Source: Nitrospirota bacterium
GTDB lineage: Bacteria > Nitrospirota > UBA9217
Length of the DNA stretch: 64,000 nt
Reading direction: 5' to 3'
Assembly: GCA_023229435.1 (NCBI GenBank)
Contig: JALNZF010000018.1
Location: forward strand, 1-64,000
Shown here: positions 48,815-57,322 of the stretch, piece after piece
Position numbering within the stretch: the first letter of the stretch is position 1
Layout: each line of letters opens with the position of its first letter
Position numbers and translations under genes: made by a program
Notes under the pieces: model-generated
Database searches by the model: none
What the model saw: the letters and a program-made list of their open reading frames with translations, nothing else
Told to the model about the DNA's origin: nothing

Positions 48815-49867
48815 ATGCTTTTTTCAAAAAAAATTGAGCCGATCGCATTGGACATAGGGTCAACCTTTATTAAACTTGTCCAGTTGAAGGGTTCGAATAA
48901 AAACTATCAGTTGATAAAATTCGGCATGGTGCCGTTGCCGCCCGAGGTAATTGTGGAGGGCGCGGTGATGGATGCCGGCCGCGTGGTTGAGGCCATCAAG
49001 GAGCTTCTCGCTTCCCAGAAGGTAAAAACCAAGGAGGTCGTGATATCGGTCTCCGGCAGTTCGGTCATCATAAAGCGCGTCTCTGTTGCCGATATGACCG
49101 ATGAAGAGCTGGCTGAATCCATCAAATGGGAGGCCGAGCAGTACATTCCCTTTTCCATTGATGACGTGAATGTTGATTTTCAAAAGCTTGGGGCTGGAGC
49201 TGCCGAAGGGCAGGCAGATGTTCTGCTGGTGGCGGTAAAAAAGGATAAGATAAACGATTATGTCAACCTTGTCAAAGAGGCGGGGCTGGAGCCGGTGGTC
49301 ATGGATGTCGACGCTTTCGCGCTGGCGAACATGTTCGAGCTCAACTATGCAATTGAAGAAGGAACCACGGCTCTTCTCAATATCGGGGCCTCGGTTATGA
49401 ATATCAATATCCTGAAGGACGGGATATCGATCTTTACCCGTGATATTACGGTAGGCGGCAACCGTTATACCGAGGCGCTCCAGCGGGATTTCGGTCTTAC
49501 CTATGAAGATGCGGAAAAGGTGAAGAGGGGCGAAGACGTGGAAGGTGCCGATAAGGAGCAGATCTCCGGGGTGATGTCCTCGGTAACGGACGATATAGTA
49601 GCCGAGACGCAGCGGTCCTTCGAATTTTTCCGTTCCACGACCGGCAGTGACAAGGTGTCGCGCGTGCTGGTTTCCGGCGGGTGCGCACGAATAGGAAATT
49701 TTACCACGGTGCTTTCTGAACGGCTTGAGATACCGGTAGAGGTAGTTGATCCGTTTAAAAAGATCAAGATCGACCCGAAGCAATTTGAATCCAAGGTGAT
49801 AGCGGAGTCATCACCCCTGTGTGCGGTGGCGGTGGGGCTTGCGATCAGGAGGCCGGGCGACAGATGA
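48815..49867 (+). CDS. pilM: Type IV pilus assembly protein PilM
   Basis: 350 residues, actin-like ATPase fold: 'IALDIGSTFIKLVQL' near the start, 'LLNIGASVMNINIL', and 'VLVSGGCARIGNF' near the end. PilM is cytoplasmic, binds the N-terminal tail of PilN and links the inner-membrane platform to the motor. Its stop overlaps the pilN start (ATGA). Confidence 0.93.
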   Translation: MLFSKKIEPIALDIGSTFIKLVQLKGSNKNYQLIKFGMVPLPPEVIVEGAVMDAGRVVEAIKELLASQKVKTKEVVISVSGSSVIIKRVSVADMTDEELAESIKWEAEQYIPFSIDDVNVDFQKLGAGAAEGQADVLLVAVKKDKINDYVNLVKEAGLEPVVMDVDAFALANMFELNYAIEEGTTALLNIGASVMNINILKDGISIFTRDITVGGNRYTEALQRDFGLTYEDAEKVKRGEDVEGADKEQISGVMSSVTDDIVAETQRSFEFFRSTTGSDKVSRVLVSGGCARIGNFTTVLSERLEIPVEVVDPFKKIKIDPKQFESKVIAESSPLCAVAVGLAIRRPGDR

Positions 49868-50412
49868 TCAAAATAAATCTTCTGCCTACTAAAAAGAAGC
49901 CTCCCAAGAAGGTTATCGACCTTCAGCAGCAAGTAATCCTTGCGGTCCTCGTCCTTATTCTGGTTCTGATGGCCTTGGGATATTATTGGAAGACGCAAAA
50001 CGACCGCATTGCCGCGCTTGAGAAGGAAAAGGCGGTCGCGGAAAAGCAGATTGCCGATCAGAACAATATGCTCAAAGAAGTGAAGAACGTCGAAGAAGAA
50101 CGAAAAAATGTCTCCGAGAAAATTGAAATTATCGAAAAACTGAAAAAGAACCAGGCAGGACCGGTCCTTCTTCTCGATGCGGTAAGCACCGCGCTTCCCA
50201 AGGGGGTCAACCTATCATCGCTTTCGGAAAACAACAACAGCGTCAACATCGAGGGGGAAGCTTTTACCAACGATGAGGTGGTGCGATTCATCGATAACTT
50301 GAAGGCGTCTCCACTGTTGAAGGATGTCATGTTACTTGAAACAAGTCAGGCAACTAAGGATAAAATCGATATTTACCGATATAAACTCCAGTTTGTCTAT
50401 AAAGGGTTGTGA
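49864..50412 (+). CDS. pilN: Type IV pilus assembly protein PilN
   Basis: 182 residues from ATG 49864, overlapping the pilM stop by four bases. The conserved N-terminal 'MIKINLLPTKKK' (the PilM-binding tail) precedes one transmembrane helix ('VILAVLVLILVLMALGYYW'), a coiled coil (about 45-100) and a ferredoxin-like periplasmic domain. It is an inner-membrane platform component that pairs with PilO. Confidence 0.93.
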   Translation: MIKINLLPTKKKPPKKVIDLQQQVILAVLVLILVLMALGYYWKTQNDRIAALEKEKAVAEKQIADQNNMLKEVKNVEEERKNVSEKIEIIEKLKKNQAGPVLLLDAVSTALPKGVNLSSLSENNNSVNIEGEAFTNDEVVRFIDNLKASPLLKDVMLLETSQATKDKIDIYRYKLQFVYKGL

Positions 50413-51041
50413 TGGCATCTTTTATCGATAAAATACAGAAAACTTCCACCAGGACGAGAGCGATCGGTTTCGGCGCGTTCATTGCGATACTCTTGATCGC
50501 TTATATTTTCCAGTTCCAAATCCCCATGAATACCAAGATCAAGCAGCTTGAAACCGCGCTTACGGGATTGCAGGATAATATCCGCGAGAACGATAACAAG
50601 ATAAAAAAACTGGACGTCCTTAGGGCAGAGGTGAAGTCACTGCAAGGACGACTGGTAATCCTTACCGAACAACTGCCTCCCGAGTCTGAAGTCTCCGACC
50701 TGCTCAGGCAAATACAGAATCTCGTGAATCAATCGGGTCTTGCGCTCAAATCCTGGAAGCCATCCGGACGTAAGATGCATGCGAGCGGCTTGTACGAAGA
50801 AATTCCCATTGCCATTACTCTGACGGGAGGCTATCATCATACCGCATGGCTTTTCGACCAGGTGGGAAAGTTGACACGTATTGTGAATATACTCAATATA
50901 AAAATGGACAGTATGAAAATGAGCAATGACGGCAACCCTGAAGTCACCATCACTTGTACGGCAATGACGTTCTCGGCAGTAGAAAAGAAAGTTGGAGTGG
51001 AGAAAAAAGTTGATGCAGCGACTAAAAAAACATCGCGCTAA
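50412..51041 (+). CDS. pilO: Type IV pilus assembly protein PilO
   Basis: 209 residues from ATG 50412, sharing the last base of the pilN stop. One transmembrane helix ('AIGFGAFIAILLIAYIF'), then a coiled coil ('KQLETALTGLQDNIRENDNK') and a periplasmic domain. It forms heterodimers with PilN and contacts PilP. It overlaps pilP by about 29 bases. Confidence 0.9.
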   Translation: MASFIDKIQKTSTRTRAIGFGAFIAILLIAYIFQFQIPMNTKIKQLETALTGLQDNIRENDNKIKKLDVLRAEVKSLQGRLVILTEQLPPESEVSDLLRQIQNLVNQSGLALKSWKPSGRKMHASGLYEEIPIAITLTGGYHHTAWLFDQVGKLTRIVNILNIKMDSMKMSNDGNPEVTITCTAMTFSAVEKKVGVEKKVDAATKKTSR

Positions 51042-51567
51042 AAAAACGGTCATGGGGTTACTATTGATCCTGTTCCTGTTTGGAGGAGCGGGAATCACTG
51101 GCTGTTCCGATTCGGGGAAGCCGTCAGGCTCGAAAACGCCCGCGTCCGTCAAACCGAAACAGCAGGTGATTACCCAGGGGACGGTTACAACAACAGTGGA
51201 AAAACCCCAGGTTGCCTATTCTTATAACTCCGTGGGGAGGCGCGATCCCTTCACGCCGATTATCGTTAGAGAAGACCTGAAAGCACAATCCGAAGATCGT
51301 CCGCCATTAGAACGGTATAGCATCCATGAATTTAAACTGACTGGCGTTGTTTGGGGCGGTTTTGGATATAACGCAATGCTTGAGGGTCCCGAAGGAAAGG
51401 GGTATTTTGTACGCGTGGGAACGATTATTGGCCAGAACAAGGGCATCATAAAAAAGATAACAAAGGATGTCATGGTGATCGAAGAAAAATTCAAAACCAT
51501 TTCGGGCGAAACGGATCGGAAAGAGATTGTCATTGAGCTCCGGAAAAAACAGGAGGGGATGCAATGA
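51013..51567 (+). CDS. pilP: Type IV pilus lipoprotein PilP
   Basis: 184 residues from ATG 51013; the basic n-region 'MQRLKKHRAKK' supports this start over ATG 51052. A hydrophobic segment ends in the lipobox 'GITGC'. A disordered linker follows, then the PilP domain with 'YNSVGRRDPFTPII' and 'LTGVVWGGFGYNAMLEGPEG'. It connects the PilNO platform with the PilQ secretin. It overlaps pilQ by four bases. Confidence 0.9.
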   Translation: MQRLKKHRAKKTVMGLLLILFLFGGAGITGCSDSGKPSGSKTPASVKPKQQVITQGTVTTTVEKPQVAYSYNSVGRRDPFTPIIVREDLKAQSEDRPPLERYSIHEFKLTGVVWGGFGYNAMLEGPEGKGYFVRVGTIIGQNKGIIKKITKDVMVIEEKFKTISGETDRKEIVIELRKKQEGMQ

Positions 51568-53873
51568 AGTACGCACAACCGCCGAAGGTATCATGGTTAA
51601 TATGCTTCATCTCTCTCACTCTCGTGCTGTTCACCGGGTGCGGTTCAAAAGCGCCCGGGACGGCGCAGAAGCAGGGGGATCCGGTGCTTCTCAATAGAAT
51701 CGAACCCCGTGATGTGGACGGGAAAACCGAAATTGTTATTGAGGGGACAGGGCCGATATTGCAATATACGTCTTTCCAGCTAACTGAACCGCTCAGGCTG
51801 GTAGTAGATATTTCGGATGCAGACATTAGTAAGTTTACGACAAAAATGGATGTGAACAGCGGAGCCATTGTTGATATTACACCGAGCCAGAAGGACACGA
51901 TTGCCCGCCTGGAGATAGCCCTTTCACAGGCTGTCGACACCAAGGTATATCAATTAGACGGCAAGCTTATGGTAGAACTGGCTAAGCCGGTTGAGGAAGC
52001 AAAGGCGGCGCCTGAAACAGTTGTGCCTGCACCGCAGCTGGAACAGCCCAAGCAGGAGCAAGCGCCTCAGCCAGAGCAAATTAGCACGGCAACGATTGTG
52101 TCCGCTATCCAGGCCTCGGCGGATAAAGAAGGCGCAAAGGTGGTCATTCTGGGTGACGGAACGATGTCGCCGAAGGTGTTTATGCTTAAAGACAACAGGC
52201 TGGTTGTCGATATCCCTGGTACAAAGAACAAGGTCAGGCCGAGTGTCGTACCCGTACGCAAGGGCGGGCTCGCCAGGGTTCGCGTTGCGCAGCACGAAGA
52301 TAAAGTACGCGTGGTTTTAGACCTTACAAAGCCGCTTGAGTACACGGTTACCCCCGAAGGCAATACCTTGATCGTTGTATTGGGGCCGATTCTCATGGCT
52401 AAACCGGAAGAAAAACTCCCGAAAGAGACTGCTGCAGCGCAAGAACAGGAAAAGGTTTCAACGGTTGAAGTTGAAAAAGAAGTCGCTGTACCTCAGGAGG
52501 CCGTAGCAGCTGTGCCCCCTGCGGTCAGCAAAGAAGAAAGAGAAGTGGGGACCGGGAAACAGGGGTTAGCGGTCACCGACAGGACGTTGCTTGCGGGCGG
52601 CAGTAAATTCTCCGGCAGGAAGATCTCTCTTGATCTTCAGGATGCGGACCTGATCAATGTCATGCGCCTTTTTGCCGAGGTCGCCAATTTGAATATTATC
52701 CTTTCGCCCGAGGTAAAAGGCAGAGTTACCGTTCGCATGGTCAACATTCCCTGGGACCAGGCCATGGATATTATTCTGAAGATGAACGGCCTTGGATACG
52801 TGCTTGAGGACAATATTCTTCGCATCGCCTCAGTGGGCGCGCTTACCAAAGAAGCTGAAGATGAAATGCGGTCAAAGGAAGCGAAAAAGAAAGCGGAAGA
52901 CCTGATAACGCGGATCATCCCCGTCAATTATGCCAAGGCGGCGGAAATCGAGCCGACGATAAAAAAATCGCTTTCTCCGCGCGGAGAAACCGTTACGGAT
53001 ACCAGAACCAATACCCTTATCATAAAGGATATCGCGCGGAACGTCGATGAGGTCGTGTCTCTCATCAAGCTGCTGGACAAGCCCATTGCTCAAATAATGA
53101 TCGAGGCGAGGATTGTAGAGGCCTCCTTGAATTTCAACCGGAGCCTCGGTGTGCAATGGGGCGGTTCGCAAAAGTCCGACGCTGCGCACGGCAATCCAAT
53201 TGGTGTTGCATTCCCGAATGCCGTAGGAATCACGGGCGGTCCGACCATGGGAGCAACGCCTTCAGGGTCGGGCAACTACTTTGTCAACATGCCGGCGCCT
53301 GCCGGAGCGGGCACGGGCGGCGGAGCGATTGGCTTTACGTTCGGCTCCATCAGTAAATCATTGAATCTTGACCTTGTCCTTTCCGCGCTCGAATCAACAG
53401 GAGAAGGCAAAGTCATCTCGACCCCGCGGGTCAGCGCGCTTGACAACAAGGAAGCCAAGATCGAGCAGGGGATTTCCATCCCCTTCTCAACAACATCGGC
53501 ATCGGGGACGCAGATACAGTTCATTGACGCCAAACTCTCACTCATTGTCACTCCGCATGCGACACCGGACAATAAGATCTTCATGAAAATTCAAGCGACA
53601 AAAAATGCACCAGATACCTCGCTCCTGGGTGCTTCGGGACAGCCATCCATACGGAAGAACGAGGCCACAACCGAGATACTTCTCGCAGATGGAGAGACCG
53701 CTGTCATTGGCGGTATCCTCGTCATGGACCGCGGCCAGACGATTACCAAAGTCCCGTTCTTCGGCGATCTTCCCCTTATCGGGTGGCTGTTCAAAAGCAA
53801 GACGACGAGGGAGGAAAAGCGGGAATTGATCATTTTCATAACGCCAAGAGTGGTAAGGCAGGAAGTGATCTAG
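51564..53873 (+). CDS. pilQ: Type IV pilus secretin PilQ
   Basis: 769 residues. The signal sequence ends in a lipobox-like 'LFTGC'. Two AMIN-type domains come next (about 50-150 and 195-290, 'LVVDIPGTKNKV'). A Glu/Ala linker leads to the STN and N1 domains ('ISLDLQDADLINVMRLFAEV', 'RIIPVNYAKAAEIEP'). The C-terminal secretin domain ends with 'AVIGGILVMDRGQ' and 'VPFFGDLPLIGWLF'. It forms the outer-membrane pore for the pilus. It is the last named gene of pilMNOPQ. Confidence 0.95.
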   Translation: MKYAQPPKVSWLICFISLTLVLFTGCGSKAPGTAQKQGDPVLLNRIEPRDVDGKTEIVIEGTGPILQYTSFQLTEPLRLVVDISDADISKFTTKMDVNSGAIVDITPSQKDTIARLEIALSQAVDTKVYQLDGKLMVELAKPVEEAKAAPETVVPAPQLEQPKQEQAPQPEQISTATIVSAIQASADKEGAKVVILGDGTMSPKVFMLKDNRLVVDIPGTKNKVRPSVVPVRKGGLARVRVAQHEDKVRVVLDLTKPLEYTVTPEGNTLIVVLGPILMAKPEEKLPKETAAAQEQEKVSTVEVEKEVAVPQEAVAAVPPAVSKEEREVGTGKQGLAVTDRTLLAGGSKFSGRKISLDLQDADLINVMRLFAEVANLNIILSPEVKGRVTVRMVNIPWDQAMDIILKMNGLGYVLEDNILRIASVGALTKEAEDEMRSKEAKKKAEDLITRIIPVNYAKAAEIEPTIKKSLSPRGETVTDTRTNTLIIKDIARNVDEVVSLIKLLDKPIAQIMIEARIVEASLNFNRSLGVQWGGSQKSDAAHGNPIGVAFPNAVGITGGPTMGATPSGSGNYFVNMPAPAGAGTGGGAIGFTFGSISKSLNLDLVLSALESTGEGKVISTPRVSALDNKEAKIEQGISIPFSTTSASGTQIQFIDAKLSLIVTPHATPDNKIFMKIQATKNAPDTSLLGASGQPSIRKNEATTEILLADGETAVIGGILVMDRGQTITKVPFFGDLPLIGWLFKSKTTREEKRELIIFITPRVVRQEVI

Positions 53874-53897
53874 AAAGAGAAGGTACGGAGGTCATTG

Positions 53898-54476
53898 ATG
53901 AAAAGCATGAGAATAAATACACCGATACTTACATTGATTTGTTTACTGGCATTGACCCTGTTGATTACGGGATGTGGCAGGAAAGAGGCTGAAAGTGCAG
54001 GATGCCCATCAGGATCATTTATGGCGAATGCGACGGATAAAATTACCAGTACAGGAATTTGTGGTTGGAAAGATTATGTGTATGCAGGGGGTTGGTTAGC
54101 AGCTAATGGAGAAGGATGTGTTCAGGATCCTGTGTTTACAGTAACGGATATAAACGGTAATCAAAGGAATAATGTATGTATAGTCTTTTCCACAAACGGC
54201 ATCTGGTGGACTGATCATAGCTACACCACTAAGATAACCAGTGACCAAATAGTACGTACTACGAATGATAGCGGAACGGTTACGTTATATTGGACCACAT
54301 ATCCCCTACCGTTATCAAGCGCCGCGACAAGCACAACTGAAGCTGGGAAGGATTACACATATGTGGCAGCGGCAATTAGTGCTGTTTCAGGAGTAGTATC
54401 ACATATGGTTAGTGCTGACATAGCTGTGACAGGATGTCCGAAGGAGACATTTGGTCCGCCTGCGTCTTGTCCCTAA
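53898..54476 (+). CDS. Lipoprotein of unknown function, AT-rich, after pilQ
   Basis: 192 residues from ATG 53898, with GGAGG ahead and only 24 bases after pilQ. A signal sequence with lipobox 'LLITGC' is clear. The mature part is Ser/Thr/Gly-rich with six or so Cys ('GCPSGSFMANATDKI', 'GICGWKDYVY', 'GCVQDPVFTVTDING', 'TGCPKETFG'), suggesting disulfides and a beta fold with an Ig-like look. Base composition is clearly lower in GC than pilQ. Sharing the operon and terminator with pilQ suggests a pilus-linked surface role; I know no family. Confidence 0.6.
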   Translation: MKSMRINTPILTLICLLALTLLITGCGRKEAESAGCPSGSFMANATDKITSTGICGWKDYVYAGGWLAANGEGCVQDPVFTVTDINGNQRNNVCIVFSTNGIWWTDHSYTTKITSDQIVRTTNDSGTVTLYWTTYPLPLSSAATSTTEAGKDYTYVAAAISAVSGVVSHMVSADIAVTGCPKETFGPPASCP

Positions 54477-54528
54477 TATTTTGAATGTTGACTAACATCG
54501 TTATATTTTAGGATAGTAAGCTTTTTTG

Positions 54529-54560
54529 AGCGGGGCGAAATAATCGCCCTGCTATTTTTT
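54529..54560 (+). terminator. Rho-independent terminator of the pil operon
   Basis: AGCGGGGCGA-AATAA-TCGCCCTGCT followed by ATTTTTTATT. Confidence 0.85.
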
Positions 54561-54630
54561 ATTCAAAAAGAAATGAGTGGTACCAACTGATGATTTGCAG
54601 CCTCATTATTGCATCGGCCTCGAGAGGAAT

Positions 54631-56010
54631 ATGAGTCTCATCCATACCGTCCTGGAATTTCTAACCCATCGAAGGTTTTTTTCGAAATTAACCATTGCCC
54701 GCAAAATGCTTTTAGGATATATGTCCCTCGCAGTCTTTACCGTGGTGCTCATCTATGCCCTCCTGAGTCTTCAGCGGATGAACAGCCTGAACAGTGAAAT
54801 CATCAAAGGTGATATCCCCGCGCAGGAAACTGCTGACAAGATGCAGGAAGCGCTGCTTGCCCAGGATACCTATGAGAAGCGCTACTTGATCCTCAAGGGC
54901 AACGATATGCGCGATCTCTTTCGCAAACGCTCCGATGAGTTTATATACATGATAGGGGTATTACAGAATCATCCTGATTCCCGGTTTCTTCCGGCGTTGA
55001 TCCAGATCGATAAACTGCACTCACAGTACAACAATCTGTTCGCAAAGGAGATGAAACTCGTCAGGGCGGGGGAGATCCAGGGGGCGACGGCTATATCAAA
55101 CGGTGAGCTTAAGAAAACATTAGATAAACTCCTGGAGGTGCTGCGGACGATGTCCGCGGAAGCCAAGGTGTCGCAGGATGTCAAGATGACAAAGATCCAG
55201 GAGATCGGGAAAACCGCTTTTATTACGACGGCTATACTGTGTATCCTGAGCATCATGCTGGGTATGCTGTCCAGTATGGTAGTAACCCATCATATTTCGT
55301 CATCGATCAACAAACTCAGAGAAGCGACCACTCAAATATCAGAAGGGAATTTTAAATATGACCCGGAAATTACCTCGCAAGATGAGATTGGGAGCCTGGC
55401 ACTGGCTTTTATTGCCATGGGGAAGCGGCTTGGAAAACTCGAAGAGATGTATCTGGACGCAAGCCCGCTTACCCGCCTGCCAGGAGGAATTGCAATCGAG
55501 AATGTTTTGAAACGGCGCATCGAATCAGGGAACGCTCTTGCGTTTTGCGTGCTTGATATTGATAATTTCAAATCTTTTAATGATCACTATGGTTATGCAC
55601 ACGGTAATGTAGTCATTAAAGAGACGGCGAAGATCATAGAGACCACGGTCCAGTCTAAAGGTACGCAGAATGATTTTGTCGGACATATTGGAGGAGATGA
55701 TTTTGTTGTGATCACCACTCCTGCAAAGATGAGGGATGTGTGTTCCGAAATCATACAGTCTTTTGATAAGAGAGTTCCTCAGTTCTATGATCAGACCGAT
55801 CGGGCCAATGGGTTTATCCTTGGCAAGAACCGGCAGGGGGTAGAACTAAAGTTCCCTCTCATGACAATATCCATAGCCATTGTAACGAATGAGCATCGCG
55901 CATTAGGCAGTTCCATTGAAACATCGGAACTTGCTGCTGAGCTTAAGGATTATGCCAAGACGATTCCCTCAAGCGTGTATGTGGTGGATCAGAGGCGTTC
56001 TTCCATTTAA
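54631..56010 (+). CDS. Membrane-bound GGDEF-domain protein with variant motif
   Basis: 459 residues from ATG 54631 (GAGAGGA ahead). TM1 (about 30-50), a helical periplasmic sensor of the 4HB/CHASE3 kind (50-195), TM2 (about 200-225), HAMP (225-275) and a GGDEF domain (290-430) with 'LDIDNFKSFNDHYGYAHGN'. The active-site motif reads GGDDF in 'GHIGGDDFVVI' where GGDEF/GGEEF is usual, so cyclase activity is uncertain. No RxxD inhibitory site is obvious. Its place behind the pil operon suggests c-di-GMP input to pilus function. Confidence 0.82.
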   Translation: MSLIHTVLEFLTHRRFFSKLTIARKMLLGYMSLAVFTVVLIYALLSLQRMNSLNSEIIKGDIPAQETADKMQEALLAQDTYEKRYLILKGNDMRDLFRKRSDEFIYMIGVLQNHPDSRFLPALIQIDKLHSQYNNLFAKEMKLVRAGEIQGATAISNGELKKTLDKLLEVLRTMSAEAKVSQDVKMTKIQEIGKTAFITTAILCILSIMLGMLSSMVVTHHISSSINKLREATTQISEGNFKYDPEITSQDEIGSLALAFIAMGKRLGKLEEMYLDASPLTRLPGGIAIENVLKRRIESGNALAFCVLDIDNFKSFNDHYGYAHGNVVIKETAKIIETTVQSKGTQNDFVGHIGGDDFVVITTPAKMRDVCSEIIQSFDKRVPQFYDQTDRANGFILGKNRQGVELKFPLMTISIAIVTNEHRALGSSIETSELAAELKDYAKTIPSSVYVVDQRRSSI

Positions 56011-56335
56011 TAAACGGCGTCGATACAGCAAATGAATGGCAAGTGAAAAATGGTTTAACTCCGCAAGAAGATGCAATGCACGAAAAGACGCAACAGTTTT
56101 GATGCATAGACAGGCGCGGTGGAAGAGAGAGTCGCGGCGTTATAAGGCAATGAATATAGTAAAATAAAAATCAAATACGAAAAATGCTGTGATTGGCCGA
56201 TAACTCATGTTGCAATGGAGTACAAAAGGGGAATGTAAAGCAGGAAGGAATAATAACCCGGAGAGGACGGTCCTCAAAATGCGTATGAAGGCACACCCTT
56301 ATCTCCGGGAATAACGCGAATGAAAGTGATCGATG
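56011..56335. other. Intergenic region with an inverted CCCGGAGA element
   Basis: No gene is seen in 325 bases. CCCGGAGA (56257-56264) pairs with TCTCCGGG (56302-56309) around a 37-base loop that includes GAGGA-CGG-TCCTC. It lies downstream of rpsU on the minus strand, followed there by TTATTATT, so it may end that transcript. Confidence 0.4.
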
Positions 56336-56536
56336 CTATGCTTTGTTCTGTCTGCTATTTCTCAGGCTCTTCTGCTTCCTCTTCTGCGCTTCAATCCGTT
56401 TTCGTTTCTTTTTTATTGAGGGTTTTTCATAAAAACGCCTGTTTTTCAGTTCCCTGAAAAGGCCATCATTTTGCATCTTCCGTTTGAGAAGCCTGATCGC
56501 TTTCTCAATATTCTTATCGTCAACTCGTATTTCCAA
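56336..56536 (-). CDS. rpsU: 30S ribosomal protein S21
   Basis: 66 residues on the minus strand, from a TTG start. 'MEIRVDDKNIEKAIRLLKRK' and 'LKNRRFYEKPSIKKKRKR' are diagnostic of S21. The ribosome site GGAAGGAAT lies inside the last codons of the upstream RRM gene, three bases apart, so translation of the two is coupled. It is a small-subunit protein used in mRNA initiation. Confidence 0.92.
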   Translation of the reverse strand: MEIRVDDKNIEKAIRLLKRKMQNDGLFRELKNRRFYEKPSIKKKRKRIEAQKRKQKSLRNSRQNKA

Positions 56537-56539
56537 GAT

Positions 56540-56884
56540 TTAATATTCCTTCCGCCGTCCGCCGGAGCCACCACCACGGTCGAAGCCGCCCCTTCCGCCG
56601 CCACCGGGCCTGCCTCCACGTCCCCCGGCACGCTCAGTCTGCGGCCGTGCCTCGCTCACATTCAGCGCACGATCCATAACGGTTGTTCCGTTCAGGGTCG
56701 AAATGGCCTTGTCCGCATCGTCATCGTTCGTCATCTCAACGAAGCCGAATCCCTTTGACCGACCGGTACCGGCATCGGTAATGATCTTACACGACTGCAC
56801 CTCTCCGATGGGAGTAAAAACATTTTTGAGTTCTTCTTCAGTAATAGTGTACGACAAATTGCCGACATAAAGTTTCTTAGCCAT
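56540..56884 (-). CDS. RRM RNA-binding protein with RGG-rich tail
   Basis: 114 residues on the minus strand with GGGAGGG ahead. A single RNA recognition motif: RNP2 'KLYVGNLSY' at 3-11 and RNP1 'SKGFGFVEM' near 44-52. A tail rich in Arg-Gly follows ('GGRGGRPGGGGRGGF'). Such glycine-rich RNA-binding proteins are often cold-induced and bind single-stranded RNA. It sits between csp and rpsU, all facing the same way. Confidence 0.93.
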   Translation of the reverse strand: MAKKLYVGNLSYTITEEELKNVFTPIGEVQSCKIITDAGTGRSKGFGFVEMTNDDDADKAISTLNGTTVMDRALNVSEARPQTERAGGRGGRPGGGGRGGFDRGGGSGGRRKEY

Positions 56885-56960
56885 GTTGCCCTCCCGTGTT
56901 TTTGTTGAATCTCACAACTGCTGTAATGATCGATGATGGATCCCTAAAGAGCGAGGGTCA

Positions 56961-57161
56961 TTATTGTTTTACGACATTGACCGCCTGGAGACCTTTGGTG
57001 CCTTTTTCAACATCGAAACTGACCGCATCACCTTCCGCCAAAGACCTGAAACCGTCTCCTTGTATTGCCGAAAAGTGGACGAAAACATCATTCCCCTCAT
57101 CGGTGGTGATGAATCCAAAACCCTTTGCATCATTAAACCATTTTACTTGACCGTTTGACAT
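56961..57161 (-). CDS. Cold-shock protein (CspA family)
   Basis: 66 residues on the minus strand with AAGGAGGAA ahead of the ATG. 'GQVKWFNDAKGFGFITTDEG' and 'DVFVHFSAIQ' hold RNP1 and RNP2 of the cold-shock domain. It is an RNA chaperone. The 76-base gap to the RRM gene shows no terminator, so the three genes may form one cold-responsive operon. Confidence 0.94.
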   Translation of the reverse strand: MSNGQVKWFNDAKGFGFITTDEGNDVFVHFSAIQGDGFRSLAEGDAVSFDVEKGTKGLQAVNVVKQ

Positions 57162-57201
57162 CTGTTCCTCCTTAAGTGATCAGTGGCTGACTCGTTTGAA
57201 C

Positions 57202-57240
57202 AAAAAAAAGACTGCAAACTAAAAAGGTAGTTTTTGCAGC
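57202..57240 (-). terminator. Rho-independent terminator (minus strand) after der
   Basis: Read on the minus strand: GCTGCAAAAACTA-CCTTTT-TAGTTTGCAGT followed by CTTTTTTTT. It would end der transcription before the csp gene. Confidence 0.8.
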
Positions 57241-57322
57241 CGACAATTAACAAAAACCCATAAATCTCTTTATTTGCCTATTCTGTTGATAATAATACTC
57301 GGTATTTATCGGGAAAGTCAAC

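Noticed and set aside
56041..56130. c-di-GMP (GEMM) riboswitch near the GGDEF gene
   Set aside because: The expected GGGACGCAAAGC-type core is absent; only a loose 'AAAAGACGCAAC' is seen.
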